From the NCBI RefSeq assembly GCF_000420545.1, contig NZ_ATVD01000002.1:124001-188000 (forward strand): a DNA stretch of 64,000 bases, in the 5' to 3' direction. The notes under the pieces were generated by a model. That model was not told the origin of the DNA. It ran no database searches and was given only the letters and a program-made list of their open reading frames with translations. Shown here one piece after another: positions 9,107-17,235 of this stretch. The translations under genes were made by a program, and so were the position numbers. Position 1 is the first letter of the stretch; each line of letters opens with the position of its first letter. The DNA comes from Arenimonas oryziterrae DSM 21050 = YC6267. GTDB lineage: Bacteria; Pseudomonadota; Gammaproteobacteria; Xanthomonadales; Xanthomonadaceae.

Positions 9107-9109
9107 GGA

Positions 9110-9865
9110 TCACGCTCGTTGTTCGGCGCGCGTGCGACAAGCCGCCGCGAACGCCTGGAAGATGCCGAGATAAAAAGGGTTTTCGCGCACTTTCCATTCC
9201 GGATGCCACTGGACGGCCAGCAGGAAACTGTCGTTGGACGCCAGCGACACCGCTTCGATCAGACCGTCGGGGGCAGTGGCCTCCACGCGCAGGCCAATCC
9301 CCAGGTCGCGCACGCCCTGCCCGTGCAGGGAATTGACGTCCGCTTCCGGGGCGCCGGCGATTTTCGCGAGCAGGCCTTCGGGCGCCAGACGCACCGGATG
9401 CGCCGGTCCGTACTGATCGTCGAGCGTGGCATTGAGGTCTTCGCGGTGATCATCGTAGTCGCCGGCCTCGTGCACCTTCTGGTACAGCGTGCCGCCGAGG
9501 GCCACGTTCACTTCCTGCAGGCCGCGGCAGACCGCGAGCACCGGCACCTTCATCTCGATCGCCAAGGGCACCAGGGGCAAGGTCGTGCCGTCGCGGGCAG
9601 GATCGTGCAGGTTGCCCGCGTAGCTGGGCTCGAGGCCGTAATGATGCGGTTCGATATTGCTGTAGGCGCCGGTGAGCAGCAGCCCGTCGAGGCGTCCGAG
9701 CAGGTCGCGCAGGTCCAGGGACGGGGTCAGGGACGGGATGAGCACGGGGACGCATTGGGCGCCGTCGACGATCGCGCGTATGTACTTCTCGCCCACCGCC
9801 TGGAAGGGGTGAAGCCCGATCTGCTTGCGGTCGGACGGAAGCCCGACGAGCGGTGCTGACGGCAT
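9110..9865 (-). CDS. puuD: Gamma-glutamyl-GABA hydrolase PuuD/SpuA
   Basis: A 251-residue class I glutamine amidotransferase-like hydrolase (peptidase C26). The nucleophile is Cys113 in LAVCRGLQEVNVALGG, and the His221/Glu223 pair is in QWHPEW. The oxyanion region GLLLTGAYSNIEPHHY is present. It releases GABA from gamma-glutamyl-GABA, undoing the protecting glutamyl group added by PuuA. It is the first gene of the minus-strand polyamine operon. The ribosome site before the ATG is weak. Confidence 0.9.
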   Translation of the reverse strand: MPSAPLVGLPSDRKQIGLHPFQAVGEKYIRAIVDGAQCVPVLIPSLTPSLDLRDLLGRLDGLLLTGAYSNIEPHHYGLEPSYAGNLHDPARDGTTLPLVPLAIEMKVPVLAVCRGLQEVNVALGGTLYQKVHEAGDYDDHREDLNATLDDQYGPAHPVRLAPEGLLAKIAGAPEADVNSLHGQGVRDLGIGLRVEATAPDGLIEAVSLASNDSFLLAVQWHPEWKVRENPFYLGIFQAFAAACRTRAEQRA

Positions 9866-9908
9866 GCGCGGCTCGGTGTGAAGAGTCTCCGAACACTACC
9901 CCGGCTGT

Positions 9909-9994
9909 TTGATTTTATCAACGGCCAACGAGAATATTCACCGTCCCGACATTTTGCTGCAAAGCACCAATCCGGCCTGCAATGGCCGTTGCAG
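9909..9994. promoter_or_regulatory. Palindromes in the divergent puuD/puuA2 control region
   Basis: The 226-base gap between the divergent genes holds three inverted repeats. TTGAT-TTT-ATCAA spans 9909-9921, TTTGC-T-GCAAA spans 9953-9963, and CTGCAA (9977-9982) mirrors TTGCAG (9989-9994). The first overlaps a minus-strand TAAAAT that could be a -10 box for the puuD operon. They are candidate sites for a polyamine-responsive regulator, but no regulator gene lies nearby. Confidence 0.4.
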
Positions 9995-10036
9995 CCCGAA
10001 ACCGGCCGATCCGGCCGAATCACGGTGATGAGTATT

Positions 10037-10065
10037 TTTTACGGTTTTTCGGACTCTGCTAGACT
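10037..10065 (+). promoter_or_regulatory. Candidate promoter of the second glutamate-polyamine ligase gene
   Basis: TAGACT at 10060-10065 resembles a -10 box, with TTTTAC 17 bases upstream. It sits 22 bases before the first possible ATG of the plus-strand ligase gene. The -35 match is poor, so an activator or another sigma factor may be involved. Confidence 0.35.
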
Positions 10066-10091
10066 CCGGCCAGCCACGCCGCCTTGAATGG

Positions 10092-11468
10092 ATGCCGATG
10101 ATGACAAGCAATCTCCTGCCCGATGACGATGCCGCCGAGCTGCAGCAAATCGCGGGCTGCGAAATGATCGATCTGCTGTTGCCGGACATGAACGGGCTCC
10201 TGCGCGGCAAGCGCATCACCCGCGATGCGCTTGAGAAGGTCTACGCGAATGGCGTGTGCCTGCCGATGTCGCTGATCGCCACCGACATCACCGGCAACAC
10301 GGTCGAGGAAACCGGCCTGGGCTACGACATCGGCGACGAGGACCGCATCTGCCGTCCGATTCCCGGCACACTGAAAGTCGTGCCCTGGCAGCGACGCCCG
10401 ATGGCGCAGGTGCTGCTGGGCATGGAAGACGGCAAGGGCGGCATGTTCGCGGCCAATCCGCGCGAGGTGCTCAAGCGCGTGCTCGCGCGCTACACGGCCA
10501 AAGGCCTGACGCCGGTCGTCGCGGTCGAACTGGAGTTCTACCTGCTCGACCAGGAGCTCGACGAGAAGGGCCGCCCGCGCACATCGATCAATCCGGCAAC
10601 CGGGGCGCGCAACCACAGCACGCAGGTCTACTACATGGAAGACCTGAACGACTATCAGGACTTCACCGATGCGGTGACGGAAGCCTGCCGGGCGCAGCAC
10701 ATCCCGGCCGACACAGCCGTGGCGGAATACGCGCCGGGGCAGTTCGAGATCAATCTCAAGCATCGCAAGGACGCGCTGGTCGCCTGCGACGACGCGATCC
10801 TGCTCAAGCGGGTGATCAAGTCCGCAGCGGCCGATCATGGGCTGATGGCGAGTTTCATGGCCAAGCCGTTCGTGGACCAGGCCGGCAGCGGCACGCATAT
10901 CCATGTCAGCGTGCTCGACAAGGACGGCAACAACATTTTTGCGTGCACGCCCGAACAACCCTGCGATGCGCTGCGCCACGGCGTCGCCGGTCTGCAGCAG
11001 GCGTCGAAGGACTGCATGCTGATGTTCGCGCCGCATGCCAACAGTTACCGGCGCTTCGTGTTGAATGCGTTCGTGCCGCTCAACGATTGCTGGGGCTTCA
11101 ACAATCGGACGGTGGCGATGCGGATTCCGCACAGCGACGAGGCGAATACACGCATCGAGCACCGGATCGCCGGCGCGGATGCCAATCCCTACCTGGTGAC
11201 GGCGGCGGTGCTGGCCGGCATCCTGTCGGGACTCGAAAGCAAGGGCGATCCGGGTCCGCCGATCGTCGGCAATGCCTATGAGCAGACGGAGGCGCGCGAG
11301 CTGTTCTGGCGCGACACGATCCGGGATTTCATGGGCAGTGCCTTCGTGAAGGACACGTTCGGTGCGGAGTTCCAGCACATCTACGGGCAGCAGAAGCTCA
11401 AGGAGATGCGCAGCTTCTACACCGAGGTGACGACGCTGGAAATCGACTGGTACCTGCGCCAGGTGTAG
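10092..11468 (+). CDS. puuA: Second glutamate-polyamine ligase (glutamine synthetase family)
   Basis: A 458-residue homologue of the puuA gene at 7718-9106 but clearly diverged from it. Motifs AVELEFYLLD, SGTHIHVSVLD, NNRTVAMRIP and EHRIAGADANPYLV mark the glutamine synthetase fold of gamma-glutamylpolyamine synthetases. The start is uncertain: ATGs at 10088, 10092, 10098 and 10101 compete and none has a clear ribosome site. It faces away from the puuD operon and is followed on the same strand by the oxidase puuB, so it probably feeds that enzyme. It may handle a different amine (spermidine, ethanolamine, diaminopropane) from the first copy. Confidence 0.85.
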   Translation: MPMMTSNLLPDDDAAELQQIAGCEMIDLLLPDMNGLLRGKRITRDALEKVYANGVCLPMSLIATDITGNTVEETGLGYDIGDEDRICRPIPGTLKVVPWQRRPMAQVLLGMEDGKGGMFAANPREVLKRVLARYTAKGLTPVVAVELEFYLLDQELDEKGRPRTSINPATGARNHSTQVYYMEDLNDYQDFTDAVTEACRAQHIPADTAVAEYAPGQFEINLKHRKDALVACDDAILLKRVIKSAAADHGLMASFMAKPFVDQAGSGTHIHVSVLDKDGNNIFACTPEQPCDALRHGVAGLQQASKDCMLMFAPHANSYRRFVLNAFVPLNDCWGFNNRTVAMRIPHSDEANTRIEHRIAGADANPYLVTAAVLAGILSGLESKGDPGPPIVGNAYEQTEARELFWRDTIRDFMGSAFVKDTFGAEFQHIYGQQKLKEMRSFYTEVTTLEIDWYLRQV

Positions 11469-11510
11469 GCGCCAGCTCGCTGGCGACCGATTTCGCCATT
11501 TGTCCGGCAC

Positions 11511-11612
11511 CGCGAACCACAGGGAATCGCGCGACTCGCCGTGAATACGTCCCTGTAGGCTCGGGGGCAGCATCCCTGCTGCCCACGGTCGCGCGACTCC
11601 CTGTGGCTCGCG
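11511..11612. repeat. Nested inverted repeat, likely a dispersed intergenic element
   Basis: A 25-base left arm (11511-11535) and right arm (11588-11612) are inverted copies matching at 23 of 25 positions. The core ACCACAGGGAATCGCGCGAC has its mirror on the other side. Between them sits a second perfect hairpin, GGGCAGC (11565-11571) with GCTGCCC (11578-11584). A smaller hairpin, CGCCAGC/GCTGGCG, lies just upstream at 11470-11485. The whole fills the gap between puuA2 and puuB. Its form fits a non-coding dispersed repeat. Only this copy is in the window. Confidence 0.65.
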
Positions 11613-11658
11613 ATGCCTCGTTTCTCGTGGACTGACCTGCCTGGGAAGCTCTTACCTC

Positions 11659-12936
11659 ATGATTGCCTCGCATATCCCTTCCTACTACACCGCCAGTGCG
11701 CCGCCCTTCCCTGCGCAGCCGGCGCTGGCAGGCGTCGAGCGCGCGGATGTGTGCATTCTCGGAGCGGGCATCACCGGCTTGTCGACAGCGATCGAACTGG
11801 CCGAGGCGGGATACCGGGTCATCGTGCTCGAAGCCGAACGTATCGGTTGGGGAGCCTCGGGGCGCAGTGGCGGCCAGGCGATCTTCGGATATGGCTGCGA
11901 TCAGTCGAAGATCGCGGCGCTGATCGGCAAGGAGGATTCGCGCAGGCTGTTCGACTGGTCGCTGGAAGGGGTGCGGCTGATTCGCGAGCGCTGCGCAAAA
12001 TACGCGATCGACTGCGACTGGCGCGACACCCATGCGCATGTGCCGATCAAGCCGCGGCAGGTGGTCGAGCTCAAGCTCTGGCAGCAGGATCTGGCCGAGA
12101 ACTATGGCTACGACGTGCAATGGTGGGAACGCGATCAGCTACGCGCGCAACTCGCCAGCGATCGCTATCTCGGCGCCCTGGTCGATCCGAACAGCGGGCA
12201 TCTGCATCCGCTGAAGTACACGCAGGGACTGGCGCGCGCTGCGCTGTCGCTCGGCGTGCGCATTTTCGAAGGTTCGAAGGTCACGGCGCTGGTTCGCGGC
12301 GACAAGCCGGTGCTCCAGACAGCGGCCGGTGAAGTGCATTGCGATTTCGCGGTGCTCGCGGGCAATGCCTATGTGCGCGGCATCGCGCCCGAGCTCGACA
12401 GCAAGATCATGCCGGTCGGCACCTACATCGGCGCAACGGAGTCTCTCGGGCCCGAGCGGGCATCCGCGCTGATCGGCAACGATATGGCGGTCGCGGACAT
12501 CAACTGGGCGCTGGACTATTTCCGCTTGAGCGCCGATCACCGGCTGCTGTTCGGCGGACGCGCCAGCTATTCCACGCTGCCGCCGCCGAATCTTTCCGGC
12601 ACGATGCGCCGGCGCATGACCCGGGTGTTTCCGCAGCTGGCGGGCGTGAGGTTCGAATACGTCTGGGGCGGTTATGTCGACATCAGTCTCAACCGTGCGC
12701 CGCACTGGGGCCGACTGGGCGGCAATGTCTATTTCGCGCAGGGATTCTCCGGCCACGGCATCGCCGCGACCGGCTTGGCCGGGCGCCTGATGGCCGAAGC
12801 GATCCGCGGGCAGTCCGAGCGGCTGGATGTGTTCGCGAAGATTCCGCACCTGCCCTTCCCCGGCGGCCGCGCGTTCCGCACGCCGATGCTGGTGGCCGCG
12901 ATGGCCTGGTACAAGCTGCGCGACGCGATGTTCTGA
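11659..12936 (+). CDS. puuB: Gamma-glutamylputrescine oxidase PuuB (FAD-dependent)
   Basis: A 425-residue DAO-type flavoprotein. The dinucleotide motif GAGITG at Gly35-Gly40 is followed by the family segment GWGASGRSGGQ and a C-terminal FAQGFSGHGIAATGLAG that closes the FAD site. It oxidises gamma-glutamylputrescine to the aldehyde with release of ammonia and peroxide, the step after PuuA. The ligand pocket residues cannot be judged from sequence alone. It lies 190 bases after the second ligase gene with a nested repeat between them, so co-transcription is possible but not assured. Confidence 0.87.
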   Translation: MIASHIPSYYTASAPPFPAQPALAGVERADVCILGAGITGLSTAIELAEAGYRVIVLEAERIGWGASGRSGGQAIFGYGCDQSKIAALIGKEDSRRLFDWSLEGVRLIRERCAKYAIDCDWRDTHAHVPIKPRQVVELKLWQQDLAENYGYDVQWWERDQLRAQLASDRYLGALVDPNSGHLHPLKYTQGLARAALSLGVRIFEGSKVTALVRGDKPVLQTAAGEVHCDFAVLAGNAYVRGIAPELDSKIMPVGTYIGATESLGPERASALIGNDMAVADINWALDYFRLSADHRLLFGGRASYSTLPPPNLSGTMRRRMTRVFPQLAGVRFEYVWGGYVDISLNRAPHWGRLGGNVYFAQGFSGHGIAATGLAGRLMAEAIRGQSERLDVFAKIPHLPFPGGRAFRTPMLVAAMAWYKLRDAMF

Positions 12937-12949
12937 GGCGACTGACCCG

Positions 12950-13792
12950 ATGCCGCCCGTCCGGATTCTCGTGTTGACCGTGCTGGCGATGCTGGCGTTC
13001 GCGGCCAATTCCCTGCTCTGCCGGTTGGCCCTGCGCGAGACCGCGATCGATCCGGCGACGTTCACCGGATATCGCGTGATCTCCGGTGCGCTGGTGCTGT
13101 ACGTGTTCGTGCGATTGCGCGGCGACCGCGCGCGCCTTTGGGATGGTGGCTGGGCCTCCGCGCTGGCGCTGTTCGTGTACGCCGCAGCGTTCTCCTTGGC
13201 CTATGTCAGCCTGTCCGCGGGTACGGGTGCCCTGCTGTTGTTCGGCGCGGTGCAGGTGACGATGCTCGTCGGTGGCTGGCGGGCCGGCGAACGCCCGTCT
13301 CCGCTTCAGGCGCTGGGTTTGCTGCTCGCCTTTGCCGGCCTGCTGGTCCTCGTGCTGCCGGGCGTCAGTGCGCCGCCCTGGACCGGTTCGGCACTGATGT
13401 TGCTCGCCGGCATCGCCTGGGGCCTGTATTCGCTGCGCGGACGCGGTGTGAAAGATGCGGCGGCGGCGACCGCTGGCAACTTCGCACGGGCGATTGTGTT
13501 TGCGCTGATCTTTTCCGGCGCGATGGCCGGCTCGGCGCACTGGGATGCCCGGGGCGCGCTCTACGCCGTTGCGTCGGGCGCGATCGCCTCCGGTCTCGGA
13601 TACGCGATCTGGTACACGGCTTTGCGCGGGCTGCGGGCGAGCAGCGCCGCGTCGGTGCAACTGAGCGTGCCGGTTCTCGCGGCGATCGGCGGCGTGCTCT
13701 TTCTCGGCGAATCGCTCACGCTGCGCCTGGTCGTGGCGACTCTGACCATTCTCGGCGGCATCGCCCTGGTGCTGCGGCCGGTGCGCGCCTAG
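12950..13792 (+). CDS. EamA/DMT-family membrane exporter
   Basis: A 280-residue hydrophobic protein with about ten transmembrane helices in two EamA halves. The second half carries AIASGLGYAIWYTALRGL and ends LGGIALVL, the standard pattern of drug/metabolite transporters. It starts 13 bases after puuB at an ATG with GAGGCG upstream, so it is likely co-transcribed and might export an amine or amino acid. The substrate is unknown. Its stop overlaps the convergent DUF1697 gene by 4 bases. Confidence 0.8.
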   Translation: MPPVRILVLTVLAMLAFAANSLLCRLALRETAIDPATFTGYRVISGALVLYVFVRLRGDRARLWDGGWASALALFVYAAAFSLAYVSLSAGTGALLLFGAVQVTMLVGGWRAGERPSPLQALGLLLAFAGLLVLVLPGVSAPPWTGSALMLLAGIAWGLYSLRGRGVKDAAAATAGNFARAIVFALIFSGAMAGSAHWDARGALYAVASGAIASGLGYAIWYTALRGLRASSAASVQLSVPVLAAIGGVLFLGESLTLRLVVATLTILGGIALVLRPVRA

Positions 13793-14328
13793 GCCACCGG
13801 ATACTTCGAAACCAGCTTTCGCACCGTGGTGATGTTGCGGAACGTGGCCTTGCCCTGCAGGGCGCGTTCGATCGTGGCATTGGACAGCTTGGAATCGGCC
13901 TGGTTGATGTGCGCCAGCCAATAGACCTCGCGACCGGCGACGTGGAATTCGTGCGCATTGTCGGCCAGTGCGAGAACGGCCGCCTTGGCGCTCACCGTCA
14001 GCGGGGCCGCCAGGAAGCCCACATACAGTCCATGCGCCTTCGCGATGGTGCCCGCGGGAAACGGCGAGTATGCGGCGACCTCGGCCAGTTCGGCATTCGT
14101 CCGCAGGAAGGTCGCGACTTCATAGCCGAGCGCCTTGTGCAGGCCCGTGGCAATGCGCTTTTCCAGCGCTGCGGCATCCGCCGAGCGCGAGCGGAAGATC
14201 ACATTACCGCTGGCGATGAAGGTCTCGACCTCCTGCAGCTTCATGGCTTCGAACAGCGCCCGCAACGCGTCCATCTTGACGATGCGGCCGCCGACATTGA
14301 TCGCACGCAGGAAGGCGAGGTAGATCAC
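13789..14328 (-). CDS. DUF1697 domain-containing protein
   Basis: A 179-residue cytoplasmic protein beginning VIYLAFLRAINVGGR, the hallmark of DUF1697, followed by ASGNVIFRS. The function of the family is unknown. The start is taken as the GTG at 14328 because family members begin only a few residues before the LRAINVGG motif. An upstream in-frame ATG would add a Gly/Ala-rich, unlikely extension. It overlaps the upstream 112-residue membrane protein gene by 4 bases and ends across the stop of the exporter gene. Confidence 0.8.
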   Translation of the reverse strand: MIYLAFLRAINVGGRIVKMDALRALFEAMKLQEVETFIASGNVIFRSRSADAAALEKRIATGLHKALGYEVATFLRTNAELAEVAAYSPFPAGTIAKAHGLYVGFLAAPLTVSAKAAVLALADNAHEFHVAGREVYWLAHINQADSKLSNATIERALQGKATFRNITTVRKLVSKYPVA

Positions 14329-14663
14329 GGGCTTGCACCCTGTCCGTTCGCCACCGGCGACCCCAGCGTGCGCAGCCACAGGCGGGCCTGCAGGAACCAG
14401 AATACGAAGGCCGGCGATAACACGAACAGGCCGATCATCAGCGGCTCGCGCGCCCGCACCGGCGTATCGGAGCCATGCAGGCAGTCGTTATGGGCGCAGC
14501 CCACGACGAGAAACAGCACGAACAGCAGCGCCGGCGCGGCATAGAGCAACGCATGCCGCAGACAGGACCAGAACGCCGGCCAACGCCGGGTCGCCGCGAA
14601 GAACACGAATCCGAACACCAGCCAGACTGCCCCGACCACGAAATGGCCGAAGAGCAGCTTCAT
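14325..14663 (-). CDS. Small membrane protein of unknown function
   Basis: A 112-residue protein with about three hydrophobic helices: LLFGHFVVGAVWLVFGFVFF, then ALLYAAPALLFVLFLVV, then LFVLSPAFVFWFL. A Cys-containing loop (CAHNDCLHGSD) lies between the second and third. The ATG at 14663 has GGAG 9 bases upstream. It overlaps the DUF1697 gene by 4 bases, so the two are coupled. No family was recognised. A conserved-looking cysteine pair in the loop may face the periplasm and form a disulfide. Confidence 0.65.
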   Translation of the reverse strand: MKLLFGHFVVGAVWLVFGFVFFAATRRWPAFWSCLRHALLYAAPALLFVLFLVVGCAHNDCLHGSDTPVRAREPLMIGLFVLSPAFVFWFLQARLWLRTLGSPVANGQGASP

Positions 14664-14740
14664 GAAAATTTCTCCGACCTGTAGTGCGAGCATGGGACTA
14701 CCGTTTCGTCTGGCTATTCTTAGAAGAAACGATCTCTTGA

Positions 14741-15148
14741 TCAGTCTCGAACATAGAACGGCTCCGCCTTGGCTTGGGCGATCACTTTCCGCTGGAGATC
14801 GGGCGTCAAAAGCAGGACTTCGAGCTCCTTCTCCGGAGGTGCAACACCGGCAAACGCCGAAATCGCAGCATTAATCGCCTCACTGTTGGCCTCACCGTCA
14901 AAGACGATACTCAGGGTAAAGTGACTGACCCCGCCTTCGTCAAACCGCTTCAACAGATACGCACACTGGACATCGCGATATTTTTTTAAGACGGCAGTCA
15001 TTGCCGACTTGGCTGTACGGTCTAACTGCTCCCATTCGGCCGACATTGGCTTGTCGTAGGGAGTCAATAGCGGCGGCTCTTGGCTGTGGCCAGAACGGGC
15101 GCAACCAAGCAGCGCCAGACACACTAGTGCGACGGTAAATAATTTCAT
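14741..15148 (-). CDS. Small predicted lipoprotein, unrecognised
   Basis: A 135-residue protein starting MKLFTVALVCLALLGC, a signal peptide with lipobox ending at Cys16. The mature part has no recognisable domain; it contains an Asp-Arg-Thr-Ala-Lys helix and a single later Cys. The ATG at 15148 has no clear ribosome site. Base composition is lower than in neighbouring genes (27 G+C of 60 at 14941-15000), which may indicate recent acquisition or relaxed selection. It lies 44 bases after the multi-helix membrane protein gene. Confidence 0.6.
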   Translation of the reverse strand: MKLFTVALVCLALLGCARSGHSQEPPLLTPYDKPMSAEWEQLDRTAKSAMTAVLKKYRDVQCAYLLKRFDEGGVSHFTLSIVFDGEANSEAINAAISAFAGVAPPEKELEVLLLTPDLQRKVIAQAKAEPFYVRD

Positions 15149-15192
15149 GAAAATACGGCCATTGATTGGGCCAACGTCACGGCGTTCATGCC

Positions 15193-16263
15193 TCATGTTC
15201 CATAAAACACATGGTGCAGCCCGTAGTAAGCCATGAACATCACGACCAGGGCCAGCGTGTAAAGGCCGGTCATGAAATACGCCTCGGTCCACAGGCCCTT
15301 GTCGCGCAGCACCAGCATGTTGCGGGCCTCGGTCGGGCCGCGGAAGAACAGCACGAACAGGATCGCGATGATCATCAGATGGCCGATCGCGTCGATCATC
15401 CCGAACTCGAAGATCGCGAGCACGAATACCGACTGCAGTCCGAACGCGACCACGCGCCCGACCATCGAGGCGGCGCCGAGCAGCACGAAGGTGATGTTGA
15501 ACTCGACGAAGCCGGCCAGGATCATGTAGTTCATCGGCGTCATGCCCATCAGCATGCCGGGCTTGGCGGCCAGCAACGGGTAGGTCCATTGCGGATACGC
15601 GAATTTTTCGATCGCCGCCCAGGTCAGGGTCAGACCGGTCGCGGCGAACAGCACGATGAAGCCCGACTTGCGCCAGGCGCCCTGCTCGATCGCCGAGACA
15701 AGAAAGAAATAACCGATGCCCAGGAAGATCATGTAGTCGATCAGGTGATACAGGCCGTAGTCGCCGATCGCGGCGGCGTACAGCACCAGGATGCCGGCTC
15801 CGGTGACCGGCGCGGTGCGCCGCCATAGCGCGCAGAGCGCCATCACCAGATGCAGCCAGGGCACCCAGGCAGCATGGGTCAGCAGTTCCGGCGTCAGATA
15901 GAAACTTGTGCCGTAGATCCAATGCCAGGCAGCGAGCGCGAGGAAAAAAATCGCCGCGCAGACACGCATGACCCAGATCGACGAGCCGTCGAAACGGCGC
16001 ATGCGCGCATCGAGATCGGCCAGGAAACCGCGGCGCACGGCCAGTCGGTCGACGATGAAGAAGAAGTAGATCGCCACCAGGGACAGCATCAGCATGTCCA
16101 CGAAGAACGGCTCGCTCAGCACCTCGCCGATCGGCCGCGGCACTTCGGCCGGATCGGCCTTGGCGAACCATTTGACGTGCGCCTCCGCAGCGCCGGCGAC
16201 CAGAAGCAAGCCCAGCCACACTCGGGATGGAATTCGTGCAAGCCAGGATCGTGCAGTGGTCAT
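15193..16263 (-). CDS. Multi-pass membrane protein, DoxX-like
   Basis: A 356-residue protein with about nine hydrophobic helices. The N-terminal helix ends in GAAEAHVKWF, and later segments include FFVDMLMLSLVAIYFFFI and a central EKFAYPQW. The AHVKWF segment and helix layout resemble proteins annotated as DoxX family, but the match is from memory and weak. The ATG at 16263 is preferred for its GAGGAAG ribosome site. An ATG 33 bases earlier is possible. Function is unknown, perhaps linked to respiratory or redox enzymes as for DoxX. Confidence 0.6.
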   Translation of the reverse strand: MTTARSWLARIPSRVWLGLLLVAGAAEAHVKWFAKADPAEVPRPIGEVLSEPFFVDMLMLSLVAIYFFFIVDRLAVRRGFLADLDARMRRFDGSSIWVMRVCAAIFFLALAAWHWIYGTSFYLTPELLTHAAWVPWLHLVMALCALWRRTAPVTGAGILVLYAAAIGDYGLYHLIDYMIFLGIGYFFLVSAIEQGAWRKSGFIVLFAATGLTLTWAAIEKFAYPQWTYPLLAAKPGMLMGMTPMNYMILAGFVEFNITFVLLGAASMVGRVVAFGLQSVFVLAIFEFGMIDAIGHLMIIAILFVLFFRGPTEARNMLVLRDKGLWTEAYFMTGLYTLALVVMFMAYYGLHHVFYGT

Positions 16264-16312
16264 CGAGGCTTCCTCGCCGGGACTATCGGAAGACATGCCG
16301 CACTCTCAGGAG

Positions 16313-16666
16313 CTAGTTCCCTGCCACTTTCCCCGCCACGCACCGCTCCATTTCCGGCATCGATCCCGACGACATCGTGCACTCGAACTGCGGACGCGCC
16401 ATGTCCTTCAGGGCTTCGCATTCCTGCAGGTAGCCTTCTTTCAGCGTCATCGACTCGCGGTCGACGTTGTTGCGGTATTCGGCGGGCAGCTCGGCAAGAA
16501 TCATCGTCAGCTGCTTTTCTTTCATCTGCTTGCATTCACCGGCGGTGAGCGGTTCGCGGCTACCGCGGCCACTGCCGCTGCAGCCGGCAAGGCCGGCCGC
16601 CAGAAGCAAAAGGCCTGCCGAACCGAGCTGGAATTTTGACAAGGATTTCCCGCGAACCCGGCTCAT
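16313..16666 (-). CDS. Small predicted lipoprotein with conserved-looking cysteines
   Basis: A 117-residue protein. A basic start and hydrophobic stretch end in the lipobox LAGC, followed by a Ser/Gly linker. The mature part has four further Cys residues and a Met/Lys/Glu-rich helix. Its ATG overlaps the stop codon of the upstream gene as TAATG, so it depends on translational coupling with that gene. The function is unknown. Spaced cysteines suggest two disulfides in the periplasm. Confidence 0.65.
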   Translation of the reverse strand: MSRVRGKSLSKFQLGSAGLLLLAAGLAGCSGSGRGSREPLTAGECKQMKEKQLTMILAELPAEYRNNVDRESMTLKEGYLQECEALKDMARPQFECTMSSGSMPEMERCVAGKVAGN

Positions 16667-17064
16667 TACGGCGCTGCCGGCGGCTGGTAGCTTTCCTGCC
16701 ATTTTTCACAGGCGCTGGCCTTTTCCGCGTCGCCGAGCTTGGCGAACTTGAGCTTGAAGTCGGCGACCATCGCCGTGTTGAATTCCTCGATGGATTTCCA
16801 CTTTTCCGGCAACCCGCTCACGGCGACTACTTTGCCGCGCGCGATGGCCTCGGCATTGGCCTGCAGCCACTGCTCGGTGGCCGTCGACATCGCCTGCTTG
16901 TCCGCGACAATCGGTGCGCACAGGTCCAGCGTCGCGGGCGCGCCGACGCTCTTTAGATACACGAACCAATCGTCGAGCTCCGCCTTGGTCGGCTCAGCGG
17001 CGAAACACAGGCCGGAAGCAAAAACGAGGCTGGAAACAAAAAGGGACCGGACAATATTCTTCAT
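16666..17064 (-). CDS. Small periplasmic protein of unknown function
   Basis: A 132-residue protein with a cleavable signal peptide, MKNIVRSLFVSSLVFASG, ending near Cys-Phe-Ala-Ala. The mature part is helical with Cys in LDLCAPIV and a second in ASACEKW, probably a disulfide. GGAG lies 11 bases before the ATG at 17064. It is translationally coupled to the small lipoprotein downstream through TAATG. The shared cysteine-rich helical character suggests the two may work together. No family was recognised. Confidence 0.65.
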   Translation of the reverse strand: MKNIVRSLFVSSLVFASGLCFAAEPTKAELDDWFVYLKSVGAPATLDLCAPIVADKQAMSTATEQWLQANAEAIARGKVVAVSGLPEKWKSIEEFNTAMVADFKLKFAKLGDAEKASACEKWQESYQPPAAP

Positions 17065-17173
17065 GACGTACCAAGCTCCAGAAACGACGGGACCCCGGTA
17101 TCGGGGCATGATCCCAGTATCGGGAGAAACAACGCGCGGAACAACACCATTCGTCCCTCGCCCGCCAAGAAAA

Positions 17174-17192
17174 AGCCCCGCATCGCGGGGCT
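17174..17192 (-). terminator. Intrinsic terminator of the dksA-like gene
   Basis: AGCCCCGC (17174-17181) and GCGGGGCT (17185-17192) form a perfect 8-bp stem with a 3-nt loop. On the minus strand the stem is followed by TTTTTCTT. It lies 43 bases after the stop of the dksA-like gene. Another 7-bp hairpin, TCCCGGC/GCCGGGA, lies between at 17212-17229. Confidence 0.8.
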
Positions 17193-17235
17193 CTTCTTTT
17201 CGATCGGTCGATCCCGGCTTTCGCCGGGAAGGCGA

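Noticed and set aside
14741-16219. One long 492-residue minus-strand protein
   Set aside because: Only its last 135 residues look like protein (signal peptide at 15148). The rest is the wrong frame of the multi-helix membrane gene.
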